This document shows positions 44,667 through 53,308 of a DNA stretch of 64,000 nucleotides, piece by piece. The notes under the pieces are model-generated. The model was given only the letters and a program-made list of their open reading frames with translations, searched no databases and was not told where the DNA came from. Both the position numbers and the translations under genes were made by a program. Within the stretch, counting starts at the first letter, position 1. The number at the start of each line of letters is the position of its first letter. Origin of the DNA: Secundilactobacillus mixtipabuli (GTDB taxonomy: Bacteria; Bacillota; Bacilli; Lactobacillales; Lactobacillaceae); assembly GCF_002217925.1 (NCBI RefSeq), contig NZ_BCMF01000002.1:186001-250000 (forward strand), written 5' to 3'.

Positions 44667-45256
44667 GACGTAGTGAAGCAAGTTCCACTATCGTTGGTAT
44701 AGCAGTCTTTATTGACTTCACAAAGTCTACTTTATTGGTTTTATTTTTGCATTCTCAAAAGTTCTTAAATAGTACAGCACGATTTTAAGTGATTTTACCT
44801 ATTTTCTCATGCTCACATTATCACTTGTCATTTTCTATATATATACTATTTAAGAACTTCAAAATCTGGACAATGAATATTCATTGCGCACAATCTTTTT
44901 GAAACCCGAAAAGGCAAATAACGAACATGTTTTGATCTGTGGGCAGTCAGGTTTTAAGCTATTCTAAACTAATACCCGTTATTATATCCCTTGGAATTCT
45001 CAGCTAAAGTAAAGTAAACCCCTCAAAAACCCAAAGCGGGCCGTGCCCGCTAGTCCAATCAAGGAGTAACTAAACAAAATACCAAAAGCCAAAGTAAAAC
45101 ACTGGTTGAAATGCAACTTTGTAATAAGTATTAGTTCAGTTATTTCTAACTTCCTTTACCCTTGTTTATCAAGCTTGTTATGTCATTGAGGAATCTGCTA
45201 CCCTCGTACTTGTTGATTAAAGCTAGAGCTACTTTTTAATAGAAAGGAGGACAAGC

Positions 45257-46402
45257 ATGGCAAGGACCACTTCATATAAGCAACAAAATGGTTCAACTCG
45301 CTGGAAGATCACTGGTTATCTTGGTACCAACCCCTATACCAAGAAACAAATTTATTTTCGAAAATCCGGTTTTAAAACTGAGACAAGTGCTTTCCGAGCA
45401 TACGAGCAAGCAGTTAATGATCTGCAAAAAAACGGCTTTCAAAATAAAAAATTAACCACTTTCCGACAGATATATGAAATGTGGTTACAAACGTATAAGA
45501 ATACCGTCAAAGAGTCCTCCTACGTCAAATTAAAGCAGAAGTTCAATAAACACATTTTACCGGCCTTTGGCGATAAGAATATTAATAGTATAGAAGTGTA
45601 TGAAGTCCAGCAGTTTGCAAATCATATGCGTGACATCAATACGCAATATAAGGAATACATCTCGAACGTTTCGCGAATCTTTAAGTTTGCGATCAGCCAA
45701 AACTTCGCTACCCGTAATCCGGTGAACAGCATCACGATTCCAAGGCGAAAGAATCAATCTGTAATCTCCTCAAAGATTAATTACTTTGATGCTAAACAGT
45801 TGAAATCTTTCTTAGCTGAAGCTCAGAAAAATGAACGATTTGAAATCTATGCCTTCTTTTACCTAATGGCTCACACCGGGTGTCGAACGGGTGAAGTTCT
45901 CGGTTTACGATATGGCGATATTGATGAACATCAAGCTTTGAAGATCTCTCGAACATTAACGAGAGGTGAACATCGGCGTTTATACCTTGAAGCTCCTAAA
46001 ACTTCCAATTCAAGGCGTGAAATCCCTCTAGACGATGAGACCATTTCTATATTGAACCAATGGCACTCGTTACAGATAAAATTGCTAAAAATAAATGGCG
46101 AGACTGATGCTGGTGGAAAGCAACTCATTTTTACCAACGAAAAAGGACAATTCATTAACTTATTCACACCTCGACTGTGGATGCAGCGAATCTGTAAACA
46201 CGCTAAGCTACCAATTTTGTCTCCCCATGCACTTCGTCACACGTTTGCTACCCTATTACTCAGTCAGAATGCCAATTACAAAATGATTTCTGCTTTATTA
46301 GGCCATTCCAGTGTAGCCTTTACACTGGATACCTATGCTGGTATCTATCAGAAAGACAAGCTCGAAACAATTAACAAGCTCAACAACCTTATCGATAAGT
46401 AG
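45257..46402 (+). CDS. Phage-type tyrosine recombinase (integrase)
   Basis: 381 residues. The N-terminal AP2-like arm-binding domain (about 1-60: RWKITGYLGTNPYTKKQIYF) is followed by a SAM-like core-binding domain (about 65-160) and the catalytic domain. Catalytic residues are Arg in TGCRTGEVLGLRYGD, His-x-x-Arg in SPHALRHTFA, His in GHSS and the Tyr in LDTYAGIY. AAAGGAGG precedes the ATG. With the small HTH gene downstream it forms a minimal integration module of an element whose other end I could not identify. Confidence 0.93.
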   Translation: MARTTSYKQQNGSTRWKITGYLGTNPYTKKQIYFRKSGFKTETSAFRAYEQAVNDLQKNGFQNKKLTTFRQIYEMWLQTYKNTVKESSYVKLKQKFNKHILPAFGDKNINSIEVYEVQQFANHMRDINTQYKEYISNVSRIFKFAISQNFATRNPVNSITIPRRKNQSVISSKINYFDAKQLKSFLAEAQKNERFEIYAFFYLMAHTGCRTGEVLGLRYGDIDEHQALKISRTLTRGEHRRLYLEAPKTSNSRREIPLDDETISILNQWHSLQIKLLKINGETDAGGKQLIFTNEKGQFINLFTPRLWMQRICKHAKLPILSPHALRHTFATLLLSQNANYKMISALLGHSSVAFTLDTYAGIYQKDKLETINKLNNLIDK

Positions 46403-46482
46403 CCCCCTGGTTTATAAACCTAGCTTTGAAGCGACTACCTTTGCTAAAATCGGCTCACATTCAAAATGAAGAGGTGAACATC

Positions 46483-46785
46483 ATGGACAAATTGAAAACG
46501 TTGAGACACGACAACACTGAAGAATTAGCCGATAAGCTAGGTGAAGAACTACTCGCTTACTTGAACAGCTCTCTGAAAACGCAGGCCCATCAGCTGGCGG
46601 TTAAAATAGCCCGCAGTCAACGCTACATGAATAAAGCTGAAGCTTGTAAGTACTGTGGCATCACCAATAATACTTTCGATAAATGGTTAGCATTAGGACT
46701 GCAGCGAATTCATATCGACGGCATCATTCGGTTTGATAAACAAGATCTTGATTCCTTTATGAAAGAACACAAACGAATCATTTAG
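46483..46785 (+). CDS. Excisionase-like helix-turn-helix protein
   Basis: About 100 residues. The C-terminal half reads YMNKAEACKYCGITNNTFDKW and then IRFDKQDLDSFM, the HTH_17/Xis pattern of a helix-turn-helix with a wing. The start at 46483 is chosen because GAGGTG lies 8 nt upstream. It directly follows the integrase and could be its recombination directionality factor. Confidence 0.75.
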   Translation: MDKLKTLRHDNTEELADKLGEELLAYLNSSLKTQAHQLAVKIARSQRYMNKAEACKYCGITNNTFDKWLALGLQRIHIDGIIRFDKQDLDSFMKEHKRII

Positions 46786-46828
46786 TTGACCAAGTAGTCT
46801 CCCCCATGGACTACATAGTTAACTATTT

Positions 46829-46863
46829 AAGGTACCAGGCTATAATGCCTGATACCTTTTTTT
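46829..46863 (+). terminator. Terminator after the integrase operon
   Basis: AAGGTACCAGGC pairs with GCCTGATACCTT and is followed by seven T. Confidence 0.85.
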
Positions 46864-46891
46864 ATCCCACAAAACAGCACGAAGAAACAAA

Positions 46892-47527
46892 TCACCAAAT
46901 ATCATACTGTGCGTTTTGTGAATTCCAATGAACGTTTTCTAGAAATTGACGTAGCTCTTCCTTACTATGACTCTTAAATAAGTCAATTATCTTTTGATGT
47001 TCATTATTTGTTATTTTCAGGACACTTTGAATTGAAGACGGATCCAGCCGAATATAGGATTTTCCGATAAATATTTTTTTGCGATTTTGGAGTTCCGTTC
47101 TGAGTAAATTGTTTTGGCATTTTTGCATATAGACGTTATGAAATTTTTCTTGAAGTTCATTGTACTTTATATACAATTTATTATCGATTGCTGAATACAT
47201 ACTATCAACTAGGAATTTCATCACAGCATAATCTTCTGAAGTTAACTCATCACATGTGAGTTCTGCGACCTTTCCATCTAGCAACCCAATAAGGCTATAT
47301 AGTTCTTCTACATCTTTACGTGTATAGGATCTTAAAACGAATCCCTTACGGGGCACGCGTTGCAGAATGTCCTCTGATGAAAGCTGCAATAAAGCCTCTC
47401 TGATTGGTGTTCGACTCATTCCTAAGTTATCTGATAGAAATTGTTCAGTAATATGATCACTTCGCTTTAGGTTCCCGCGTGTTAACTGTTCAGAAATGAA
47501 ATTGTACACTTTATCTTTTGGTGACAT
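46892..47527 (-). CDS. GntR-family regulator with FCD domain
   Basis: 211 residues. The winged helix is seen in ITEQFLSDNLGMSRTPIREAL (about 25-46) and LQRVPRKGFVL. The FCD effector domain follows (VEELYSLIGLLDGKVAEL, HNVYMQKCQNNLL). FCD regulators respond to small organic acids or amino acids. It is divergent from the dimethylargininase gene, with palindromes between them, and so presumably controls that locus. Confidence 0.9.
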   Translation of the reverse strand: MSPKDKVYNFISEQLTRGNLKRSDHITEQFLSDNLGMSRTPIREALLQLSSEDILQRVPRKGFVLRSYTRKDVEELYSLIGLLDGKVAELTCDELTSEDYAVMKFLVDSMYSAIDNKLYIKYNELQEKFHNVYMQKCQNNLLRTELQNRKKIFIGKSYIRLDPSSIQSVLKITNNEHQKIIDLFKSHSKEELRQFLENVHWNSQNAQYDIW

Positions 47528-47554
47528 ATTATCCCTCCGATGCTCTTTAGTATT

Positions 47555-47620
47555 AGTATACTGCAGTACATGTGAAAAATGTTCAAAAAGCCTTGAATTT
47601 GATTTATGTATATTGTATAC
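47555..47620. promoter_or_regulatory. Candidate GntR operators
   Basis: AGTATACT at 47555-47562 and the palindrome GTATA-TTG-TATAC at 47608-47620 lie in the divergent promoter region. Confidence 0.55.
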
Positions 47621-47663
47621 TCAAGCTGTTGATGAGGTCAATAAATGGAAGGAAGGAAAAATC

Positions 47664-48431
47664 ATGTTTAAAAATGTAATTGTTCGAGTTCCGTCCGCAA
47701 CTATTTCAGAAGGAATTACAAGTGCTCATGAGGGTAAACCCATCTATACTAAAGCACTTATGCAGCACGAAAATTATGTAAGCGCTTTAACTAAAACTGG
47801 CGTCAACGTCACCGTCCTTGAGCCACATGATGAATTTCCAGATTCTTGTTTCGTAGAAGACGTAGCGCTTTGTACTAGTAAATGCGCTATTATTACTCGT
47901 CCTGGTGCATTAAGTCGCCGGAAAGAAGCTGCACTGCCTGATATGTTAGAGGCCCTAAAAGGCTTCTATGAGCACATAGAATACATTAAGGATCCAGGTA
48001 CTGTTGAAGCTGGGGACATCATGATGGTTGGTGATCATTTTTACATTGGCCTATCTGCTCGTACTAACCAAGCCGGTGCCGACCAAATGATTAGTATTCT
48101 TGAAAAATATGGATTATCTGGGCAAGTTGTTCCACTTAAAAAAGTTCTCCATTTAAAGACTGGTCTTGCCTATCTGGAAAATAATAATTTATTGGTAGCT
48201 GGAGAATTTAAGGATGACCCAGAATTTGCAAAATTTAATAAGATTGAAATTGATGAAGATGAAGCCTATGGTGCTAACTGTATTTGGGTAAATGGTTATG
48301 TTTTAGTTCCTGCAGGCTATCCAAAAGTTCAAAAGAAAATTGAAGATCTCGGTTATAAAGTTCTCGTAGTTGATACTTCTGAATTCCGTAAAATTGATGG
48401 CGGTTTAAGTTGCTTATCATTACGTTTCTAG
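47664..48431 (+). CDS. Dimethylargininase-like amidinotransferase-superfamily hydrolase
   Basis: 255 residues. The pattern FPDSCFVEDVALC (about 58-70), AGDIMMVGDHFYIGLSARTN (about 114-133), the His in LHLKTGLAYL and the C-terminal Cys in DGGLSCLSLRF match N-omega,N-omega-dimethylarginine dimethylaminohydrolase. That enzyme forms citrulline and dimethylamine; related enzymes act on arginine or methylarginine. GGAAGG precedes the ATG at 47664. The following APC transporter probably imports the guanidino compound. Confidence 0.85.
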   Translation: MFKNVIVRVPSATISEGITSAHEGKPIYTKALMQHENYVSALTKTGVNVTVLEPHDEFPDSCFVEDVALCTSKCAIITRPGALSRRKEAALPDMLEALKGFYEHIEYIKDPGTVEAGDIMMVGDHFYIGLSARTNQAGADQMISILEKYGLSGQVVPLKKVLHLKTGLAYLENNNLLVAGEFKDDPEFAKFNKIEIDEDEAYGANCIWVNGYVLVPAGYPKVQKKIEDLGYKVLVVDTSEFRKIDGGLSCLSLRF

Positions 48432-48446
48432 AAATTAAATTAAAAG

Positions 48447-48497
48447 ATGAGGAACGTTGATAGATAATTTGTTTGTCTACACAGTTCCTCATTTTTG
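48447..48497 (+). terminator. Intercistronic stem-loop/terminator
   Basis: GATGAGGAAC pairs with GTTCCTCAT and is followed by five T. It lies between the hydrolase and the permease and may lower permease expression. Confidence 0.6.
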
Positions 48498-48521
48498 TTT
48501 AAAAAAAAGAGGGTGAAATCT

Positions 48522-49940
48522 TTGGAAAGCTCAGAAAATAAGATTGGCTTATTCCCGCTTGTCGGTATTATTATTGGTGCAATTGTTGGTGCTGGTATCT
48601 TCAACTTGATGAAAGAAATGGCTAGTACTGCTTCAGTAGGTGTTACCATCATCGGTTGGATCATTGCTGGTACAGGAATGGGATCATTAGCACTTTGCAT
48701 GGAAAGTCTAAATTCCAAACGTCCTGATTTAAATGCTGGAATATTCAGTTATGCACAGGAAGGCTTCGGCGATTACATCGGGTTTAATTCAATTTGGGGA
48801 TACTGGGTTTCTGTTATCATCGGTAATGTTGCCTTTGGGACACTCCTTTTTAGTGCACTAGGCTACTTCTTTCCTGTTTTTGGTAACGGTCAAAATATTG
48901 CTTCAATTATTGGCGCTTCAATTATGCTATGGGTTTTACATTTCATGATAATCAGAGGTCTAGACAAGGCTGCCCTATTAAACGCAGTCGTAATGGTAGC
49001 TAAACTGGTACCAATTTCCATTTTTATTATTTGTATCATCGCTGGCTTTAATAAACAAATCTTTTTCCATGATTTCTGGGGAACTTTAGCATCTAACGGT
49101 CAAGCTAGTGGCAGTATCATGACACAATTAAAAGGTACTGTGCTGGCCACCGTATGGGTATTTATTGGCGTTGAAGGAGCCGTCGTATTTTCTGGACGTG
49201 CTAAAAAACGGAGTGATGTTGGAAAAGCCACCATTCTTGGATTTGGAGCCGTTGCATTAATTTATGCAGCAGTAACCGTTCTTTCATTCGGTGTAATGAC
49301 ACAGGATCAACTTCGCCACTTGCCGAACCCTGCTATGGCTTACGTCCTTGAACACGTGATTGGGAAACCAGGTGCCATCCTTGTCAATTTAGGCGTCATT
49401 ATCGCTATTTTTGGCGCCTGGATTGCGAATACTCTACTCGCTGAAGAAGTCGCCTACCAAGCAAGCTTAAAGCAACTATTCCCAAAGGTTTTTAAGAAAG
49501 AAAACAAACATGATATGCCAGTAAATTCAACATTTATAACCAATTTAATTGTCCAAGTACTATTACTAAGCTTTTTAGTAACTGACCAAGCATACTCATT
49601 ATTATCCAAATTATCGTCTGCAACCATTTTGTTACCCTACACATGTGTTGCTCTATACCAGTTAAAGGTAGATTTTCAAACTAAGGAAAGTCCACTATCA
49701 AAAAATGTTATTGTCGGCGTAATTGCCACTTTATATATGTTCTGGCTGATATACGCTTCAGGTATCATGTACATTGTACTAACAATTTTGTCGCTCGTTC
49801 CAGGTACCATTATGTACGCCTATGTGAGAAAGAAATATAAGCATAAAGTATTTAATAAATATGAAATTGTAATCTTCGTCATATTTTTAATTATGTTTGC
49901 TTATGGTGTTTGGCAACTACCAACCATCATCAAAATGTGA
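48522..49940 (+). CDS. APC-family amino acid permease (arginine/ornithine antiporter-like)
   Basis: About 472 residues and 12 membrane segments. The first helix carries GIIIGAIVGAGIFNLMKEM, the APC substrate-binding glycine motif, and TVWVFIGVEGAVVFSGRAKKRSDVGKA (two pieces of one loop) is typical of ArcD/basic amino acid antiporters. A TTG at 48522 is taken as start because GAGGGTG is 6 nt upstream. It is paired with the dimethylargininase gene, suggesting exchange of a methylarginine or arginine for a product. Confidence 0.85.
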   Translation: MESSENKIGLFPLVGIIIGAIVGAGIFNLMKEMASTASVGVTIIGWIIAGTGMGSLALCMESLNSKRPDLNAGIFSYAQEGFGDYIGFNSIWGYWVSVIIGNVAFGTLLFSALGYFFPVFGNGQNIASIIGASIMLWVLHFMIIRGLDKAALLNAVVMVAKLVPISIFIICIIAGFNKQIFFHDFWGTLASNGQASGSIMTQLKGTVLATVWVFIGVEGAVVFSGRAKKRSDVGKATILGFGAVALIYAAVTVLSFGVMTQDQLRHLPNPAMAYVLEHVIGKPGAILVNLGVIIAIFGAWIANTLLAEEVAYQASLKQLFPKVFKKENKHDMPVNSTFITNLIVQVLLLSFLVTDQAYSLLSKLSSATILLPYTCVALYQLKVDFQTKESPLSKNVIVGVIATLYMFWLIYASGIMYIVLTILSLVPGTIMYAYVRKKYKHKVFNKYEIVIFVIFLIMFAYGVWQLPTIIKM

Positions 49941-50023
49941 GCTTTTTAGTGATAGATGAATGGCAAAATACATTTAGAGTTTATCAGGCGAGATTTATTC
50001 AAACTGGGCATCACCGCAAAATA

Positions 50024-50084
50024 AGTATTGAATAACTGGTTATTCAATACTAAATAAATCAGTTATTAGATAACTGATTTTTTT
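50024..50084. terminator. Tandem hairpins after the permease gene
   Basis: AGTATTGAATAAC pairs with GTTATTCAATACT around TG (50024-50051). A second stem AAATCAGTTAT/ATAACTGATTT is followed by T7. The interval 49941-50323 has no gene. Confidence 0.8.
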
Positions 50085-50274
50085 AATATAACATATTTCA
50101 CGATCGATCATTATCAATTAATTTCTTAGCAAAATCATCTAAATCAACGAATTTATAAAATTTTTTTGGCTCTTCTACTAGTCAACAGAGAATGCTCCGA
50201 AAAAAGTTGCATGTAATTTTGTATGTATCGCCTTAAATTCAATCTAATTCATTCAAATATCAAAACTTATAGCA

Positions 50275-50302
50275 AAAGAGCCAACCCTCTCGGATTGGCT
50301 CT
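50275..50302 (-). terminator. Terminator after tRNA-Gly
   Basis: GAGCCAATCC pairs with GGTTGGCTC, then TTTT on the minus strand. Confidence 0.75.
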
Positions 50303-50323
50303 ACATCAACGTTTATAATCTTA

Positions 50324-50394
50324 AGCGGGTAACGGGAATCGGACCCGCGACTCAAGCTTGGGAAGCTTGAATTTTACCACTAAACTATACCCGC
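50324..50394 (-). tRNA. tRNA-Gly(CCC)
   Basis: 71 nt that fold as a cloverleaf: acceptor GCGGGTA/TACCCGC, anticodon stem CAAGC/GCTTG with loop TTCCCAA (anticodon CCC), and T arm GCGGG-TCCGATT-CCCGT. No CCA is encoded; the discriminator is T. Confidence 0.92.
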
Positions 50395-50487
50395 ATAACA
50401 GTAACTATACTATCATATTATGCTTATTCTGTCAGCACGAAAATGCATAAAAATAGGCTTTTCTGAAATAGTTAGCTGTTATTTTCA

Positions 50488-50703
50488 TTATTTAGCTTCA
50501 GCTTTTGCTGGTTCAGCATCGTCTTTTCGGACGATTGCACGGTTGTTAAGTTCACCAACCAAAATTCGGTCTTCATCATGATAACTTAAAATGTGAATTA
50601 ATACCGAGTTTTCATAAACCTTCTCGATTTCCCCTTCAAAGTCATGTTCAAAAGAGCCAAACTTTTTACCCTTTACATAGTCGCCAACTTGATGTTCTGC
50701 CAT
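50488..50703 (-). CDS. DUF2187-family protein
   Basis: 71 residues with VGDYVKGKKFGSFEHDFEG and IEKVYENSVLIHIL, then GELNNRAIVRKDD. This matches the small KOW-like DUF2187 proteins of lactobacilli, whose role is unknown. The start at 50703 has GGAGG 9 nt upstream. The Ala/Glu-rich tail is typical of the family. Confidence 0.75.
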   Translation of the reverse strand: MAEHQVGDYVKGKKFGSFEHDFEGEIEKVYENSVLIHILSYHDEDRILVGELNNRAIVRKDDAEPAKAEAK

Positions 50704-50928
50704 TGGGTTATTCCCTCCACTTCGCATGATGAAAAAGATAATAACAAATTTCCCCTGGAAATACAAGCCCCACTTTCATAATTCACGCCTTTTCCGTAAA
50801 CTTAACGTTGAATTAAGAATTTAAATTGAAAATGAGTTTCAGACACCTTCGTGGTAGACTTAAGATAACAGTAATTCGCGGGATCTACTAGAAATATGCA
50901 ACATATTTTAATCGAGGATGTGACGTGT

Positions 50929-51276
50929 ATGTGGTTAACCATTTACTTCATCAGTTTAATCTTACTTATTCCAATCACCGCTATTGGCTTGAATCGAACT
51001 TCTGAAAAAAGGATTTCTCAATGGTTAATTATTGACCGTTTCGTTTATCTACTCATGGCATGTGCAACCGTTGTCTTGATGATCCGAACGTTTAGCCACG
51101 CGCCCCTATTGGTCTCTTGCAAGGGCTTATTAGCAGTCAGTGTCGTCGTATTGATTGAAGTTGCCTTTGGTCGCAAACAGGAGCACAACCTTTCCATTGC
51201 TTGGACAATCATCATCAGTCTGGCAATTTTACTCACGGCAACGGTTGGCATCGTCACAACTCTAAACTCAATTTAA
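50929..51276 (+). CDS. DUF1516 (YisL-like) membrane protein
   Basis: 115 residues with four hydrophobic helices: WLTIYFISLILLIPITAI, a second near IIDRFVYLLMACATVVLMIR, then LLAVSVVVLIEVAF and a last ending VGIVTTL. Size and the FVYLLMACATVVLMIRT pattern fit DUF1516/YisL. The ATG at 50929 has GAGG upstream; an earlier ATG at 50896 has none. Confidence 0.65.
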   Translation: MWLTIYFISLILLIPITAIGLNRTSEKRISQWLIIDRFVYLLMACATVVLMIRTFSHAPLLVSCKGLLAVSVVVLIEVAFGRKQEHNLSIAWTIIISLAILLTATVGIVTTLNSI

Positions 51277-51283
51277 AATAACA

Positions 51284-51329
51284 AAAAGATTAGCCTGTTT
51301 CCCTTATGGAAAGCAGCCTAATCTTTTAA
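51284..51329. terminator. Bidirectional terminator
   Basis: AAAGATTAGCCTG pairs with CAGCCTAATCTTT, with one mismatch. It lies between the convergent genes. Confidence 0.8.
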
Positions 51330-51330
51330 T

Positions 51331-52044
51331 TTACGCTCTTTTTTGTGTCTTCAATGCCAGCTCTAACGAACGGTCAACTAGAATCGATTGACTGTCGATC
51401 ACTGGCTTATCCGTCACCGGTTCACGATCTTGTGCTAAGGACAACTCAGTGCAGCCAAGCACTAAAGCATCGCAATGAGTTTCATCAAACATCTGCTGAA
51501 CCAAGCCGTGATACAGCTGGCGGTCAACTTGATTATTATCCTTAATGCAGTCATAAATCAGCTTATTGGTCTGTTCCTGAACGGACTGGCTGGGTGCCAG
51601 GAATTCATATCCTGCAGCCATAATCTCATGATCATAGATATGGTCAAAAATCGTTCCTTCAGTAGCGATTAAGCCAATCCGATGCGCTTGCGGATACTTC
51701 TTACCAATCTCCTTTACAGCCTCACGAGGCATGTGGAGAATGGGAATCTCGGTTGCTGCCTGCATCTCATCGTAGAAGTAATGAGCTGTGTTACATGGTA
51801 AGGCAAAGAAATCCGGTTTTAACTGACTCTGAGCCTTAATATCATTTACCAGTGGAACCAACGGATTGGGCTTACTGTGATCCTTAATGTAACTCGTGCG
51901 GTCGGGCACGGTTGCATGATTGACCAGAATATAGTTCAAGTAGTCCTGATCCTTGTTCGCTGGTGTACGTTCATTTAACTGATGAATATAAGTTTCGGTG
52001 GCTTCAGTACCCATACCGCCAATTATCGTAAAGAAGTGTTCCAT
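51331..52044 (-). CDS. racD: Aspartate racemase
   Basis: 237 residues. The two catalytic cysteines lie in ALPCNTAHYF (about 83) and LVLGCTELSL (about 195), with IIGGMGTEAT at the N-terminus. The enzyme makes D-Asp from L-Asp without cofactor. AAAGGGTG precedes the ATG. It is the last gene of the murE-ligase-racD operon and supplies D-Asp for the peptidoglycan cross-bridge. Confidence 0.92.
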   Translation of the reverse strand: MEHFFTIIGGMGTEATETYIHQLNERTPANKDQDYLNYILVNHATVPDRTSYIKDHSKPNPLVPLVNDIKAQSQLKPDFFALPCNTAHYFYDEMQAATEIPILHMPREAVKEIGKKYPQAHRIGLIATEGTIFDHIYDHEIMAAGYEFLAPSQSVQEQTNKLIYDCIKDNNQVDRQLYHGLVQQMFDETHCDALVLGCTELSLAQDREPVTDKPVIDSQSILVDRSLELALKTQKRA

Positions 52045-52050
52045 AACAAA

Positions 52051-53304
52051 TCACCCTTTGTTTTCAGCAAAATAACGGTCAAAGTTCTTTGAATAATTAT
52101 GATTCATCCATTTGATCAAAGCCCAGCGCTTTAAGTTCATATCGTGTGAATAGTGATAAGTGGTGCCGTAACGGCCAGCATTGATCAAGTCCAGTGCTCG
52201 ATCCTTATCAGCGTTTTCACGCGCATATTTCTTGAAGACTTTAGCTGGCACACCTAACCAAAGTGCATGCTTACTTTCGTCTTTATTCCCATAAACAGTT
52301 GGTTGATCGACCAAGTCCTGTTTAACATAATCCTTCACTACCCAATCAGCTAAATTATAGCCATTCAGCGTGACGAAGAAACTGCTACGGCCCTGGCGAA
52401 GGTTAATTTCAAATAACTTAAACGTATCGTCACGGACGTCATACTTCATATCAAAGTTGGCGTAACCGGTAAAGTCGATCTTTTCCAAGAAGTCTTGAAT
52501 CTGTTTGTAGATGGCTTCATTGTACTCTGGCAAAATAGCGACGTAGTTACCAATGGCTGAAGGTGCTGGATCTTCTAACAATGGATGGCCCAAGCACATC
52601 ATTTTGACGTGGTGATGCTGGTCAACGTACGCGTTTAATACCCGCATGTTGCTGTCGTCTCCAGGAATGAAATCTTGGAGAATGAAGTCGGATTTATAAC
52701 CATTGGCATAAGCAGCGTCCAATACTTTATCAAACTCTTCACGGGATTGAATCCGAAAGGCCTTTTTACGGCCTTCAAAGTGCACGTCTAACCACTCAAC
52801 ACTGTTCGTTGGCTTCAGAGCAACTGGGTAGTCAAATGGCTGTTCCACAACAGTTTGACTATCATGTTCTGCCTTTGAAATCGTCCGGGTCTTAGGATAT
52901 GGCAAATGATATTTATCGCACACACCATAAAAGCGTTCCTTGTTATTTAACGTCTTCAGCAAATCATAATCAATATACGGACAAACGAATACGTCAGACA
53001 ACTCATCCTTATGCTTGGCAATTAGCTCAGCATAACCATCGCCGCAACCAATCAAAATAACGGGTTCCTGATGATCGCGATACCGTTCCTTGATTTTCCG
53101 CATCGAATCGATCCAAACAGGATCTTCAGAAAAGCCGGGAATCAGTTCCAAATCAACGATTTTAGTAAATCGAGTTGGCGCTAATTGAATGGAAGCAAAA
53201 GCCTTCACTGGTTGGTGGTAAAGTTCGTAAAATGAACGAGCCATGCCGTAAACGTTAAAGTCACTTCCCAATAAAATTGGGGTAAATTCTGGTGTTTGTT
53301 GCAT
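52051..53304 (-). CDS. ATP-grasp D-aspartate ligase (peptidoglycan cross-bridge)
   Basis: 417 residues of the ATP-grasp fold. Visible features are VALKPTNSVEWLDVHFEG (ATP-binding Lys), ILQDFIPGDDSNMRVLNAY and the metal-binding FKLFEINLRQGRSS. It resembles the Asl ligase of Enterococcus faecium that attaches D-Asp to the Lys side chain of UDP-MurNAc-pentapeptide. The start at 53304 has AGGAA upstream, and a longer frame overlaps murE. It is 4 bp from murE and 6 bp from racD, which strongly supports the role. Confidence 0.88.
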   Translation of the reverse strand: MQQTPEFTPILLGSDFNVYGMARSFYELYHQPVKAFASIQLAPTRFTKIVDLELIPGFSEDPVWIDSMRKIKERYRDHQEPVILIGCGDGYAELIAKHKDELSDVFVCPYIDYDLLKTLNNKERFYGVCDKYHLPYPKTRTISKAEHDSQTVVEQPFDYPVALKPTNSVEWLDVHFEGRKKAFRIQSREEFDKVLDAAYANGYKSDFILQDFIPGDDSNMRVLNAYVDQHHHVKMMCLGHPLLEDPAPSAIGNYVAILPEYNEAIYKQIQDFLEKIDFTGYANFDMKYDVRDDTFKLFEINLRQGRSSFFVTLNGYNLADWVVKDYVKQDLVDQPTVYGNKDESKHALWLGVPAKVFKKYARENADKDRALDLINAGRYGTTYHYSHDMNLKRWALIKWMNHNYSKNFDRYFAENKG

Positions 53305-53308
53305 CTTC

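Larger units (their letters stand above)
44144..45256. other. Regulatory or attachment region upstream of the recombinase
   Basis: No gene is present. It carries three copies of a motif with the core GCGAAAAGTTGCC: 44211-44238 on plus, and 44477-44496 and 44639-44666 on minus. Also present are palindromes TTCACC-AAT-GGTGAA (44396-44410) and TGTGAAA/TTTCACA (44444-44459), CTTTGTGAAGTC with its inverse GACTTCACAAAG about 90 bp away, and AGCGGG/CCCGCT (about 45036-45052). Such motifs could be recombinase arm sites or repressor operators. Confidence 0.55.

Noticed and set aside
46892-48431. Arginine deiminase pathway locus
   Set aside because: No ornithine carbamoyltransferase or carbamate kinase is adjacent, and the hydrolase matches the dimethylargininase length and motifs rather than ArcA.
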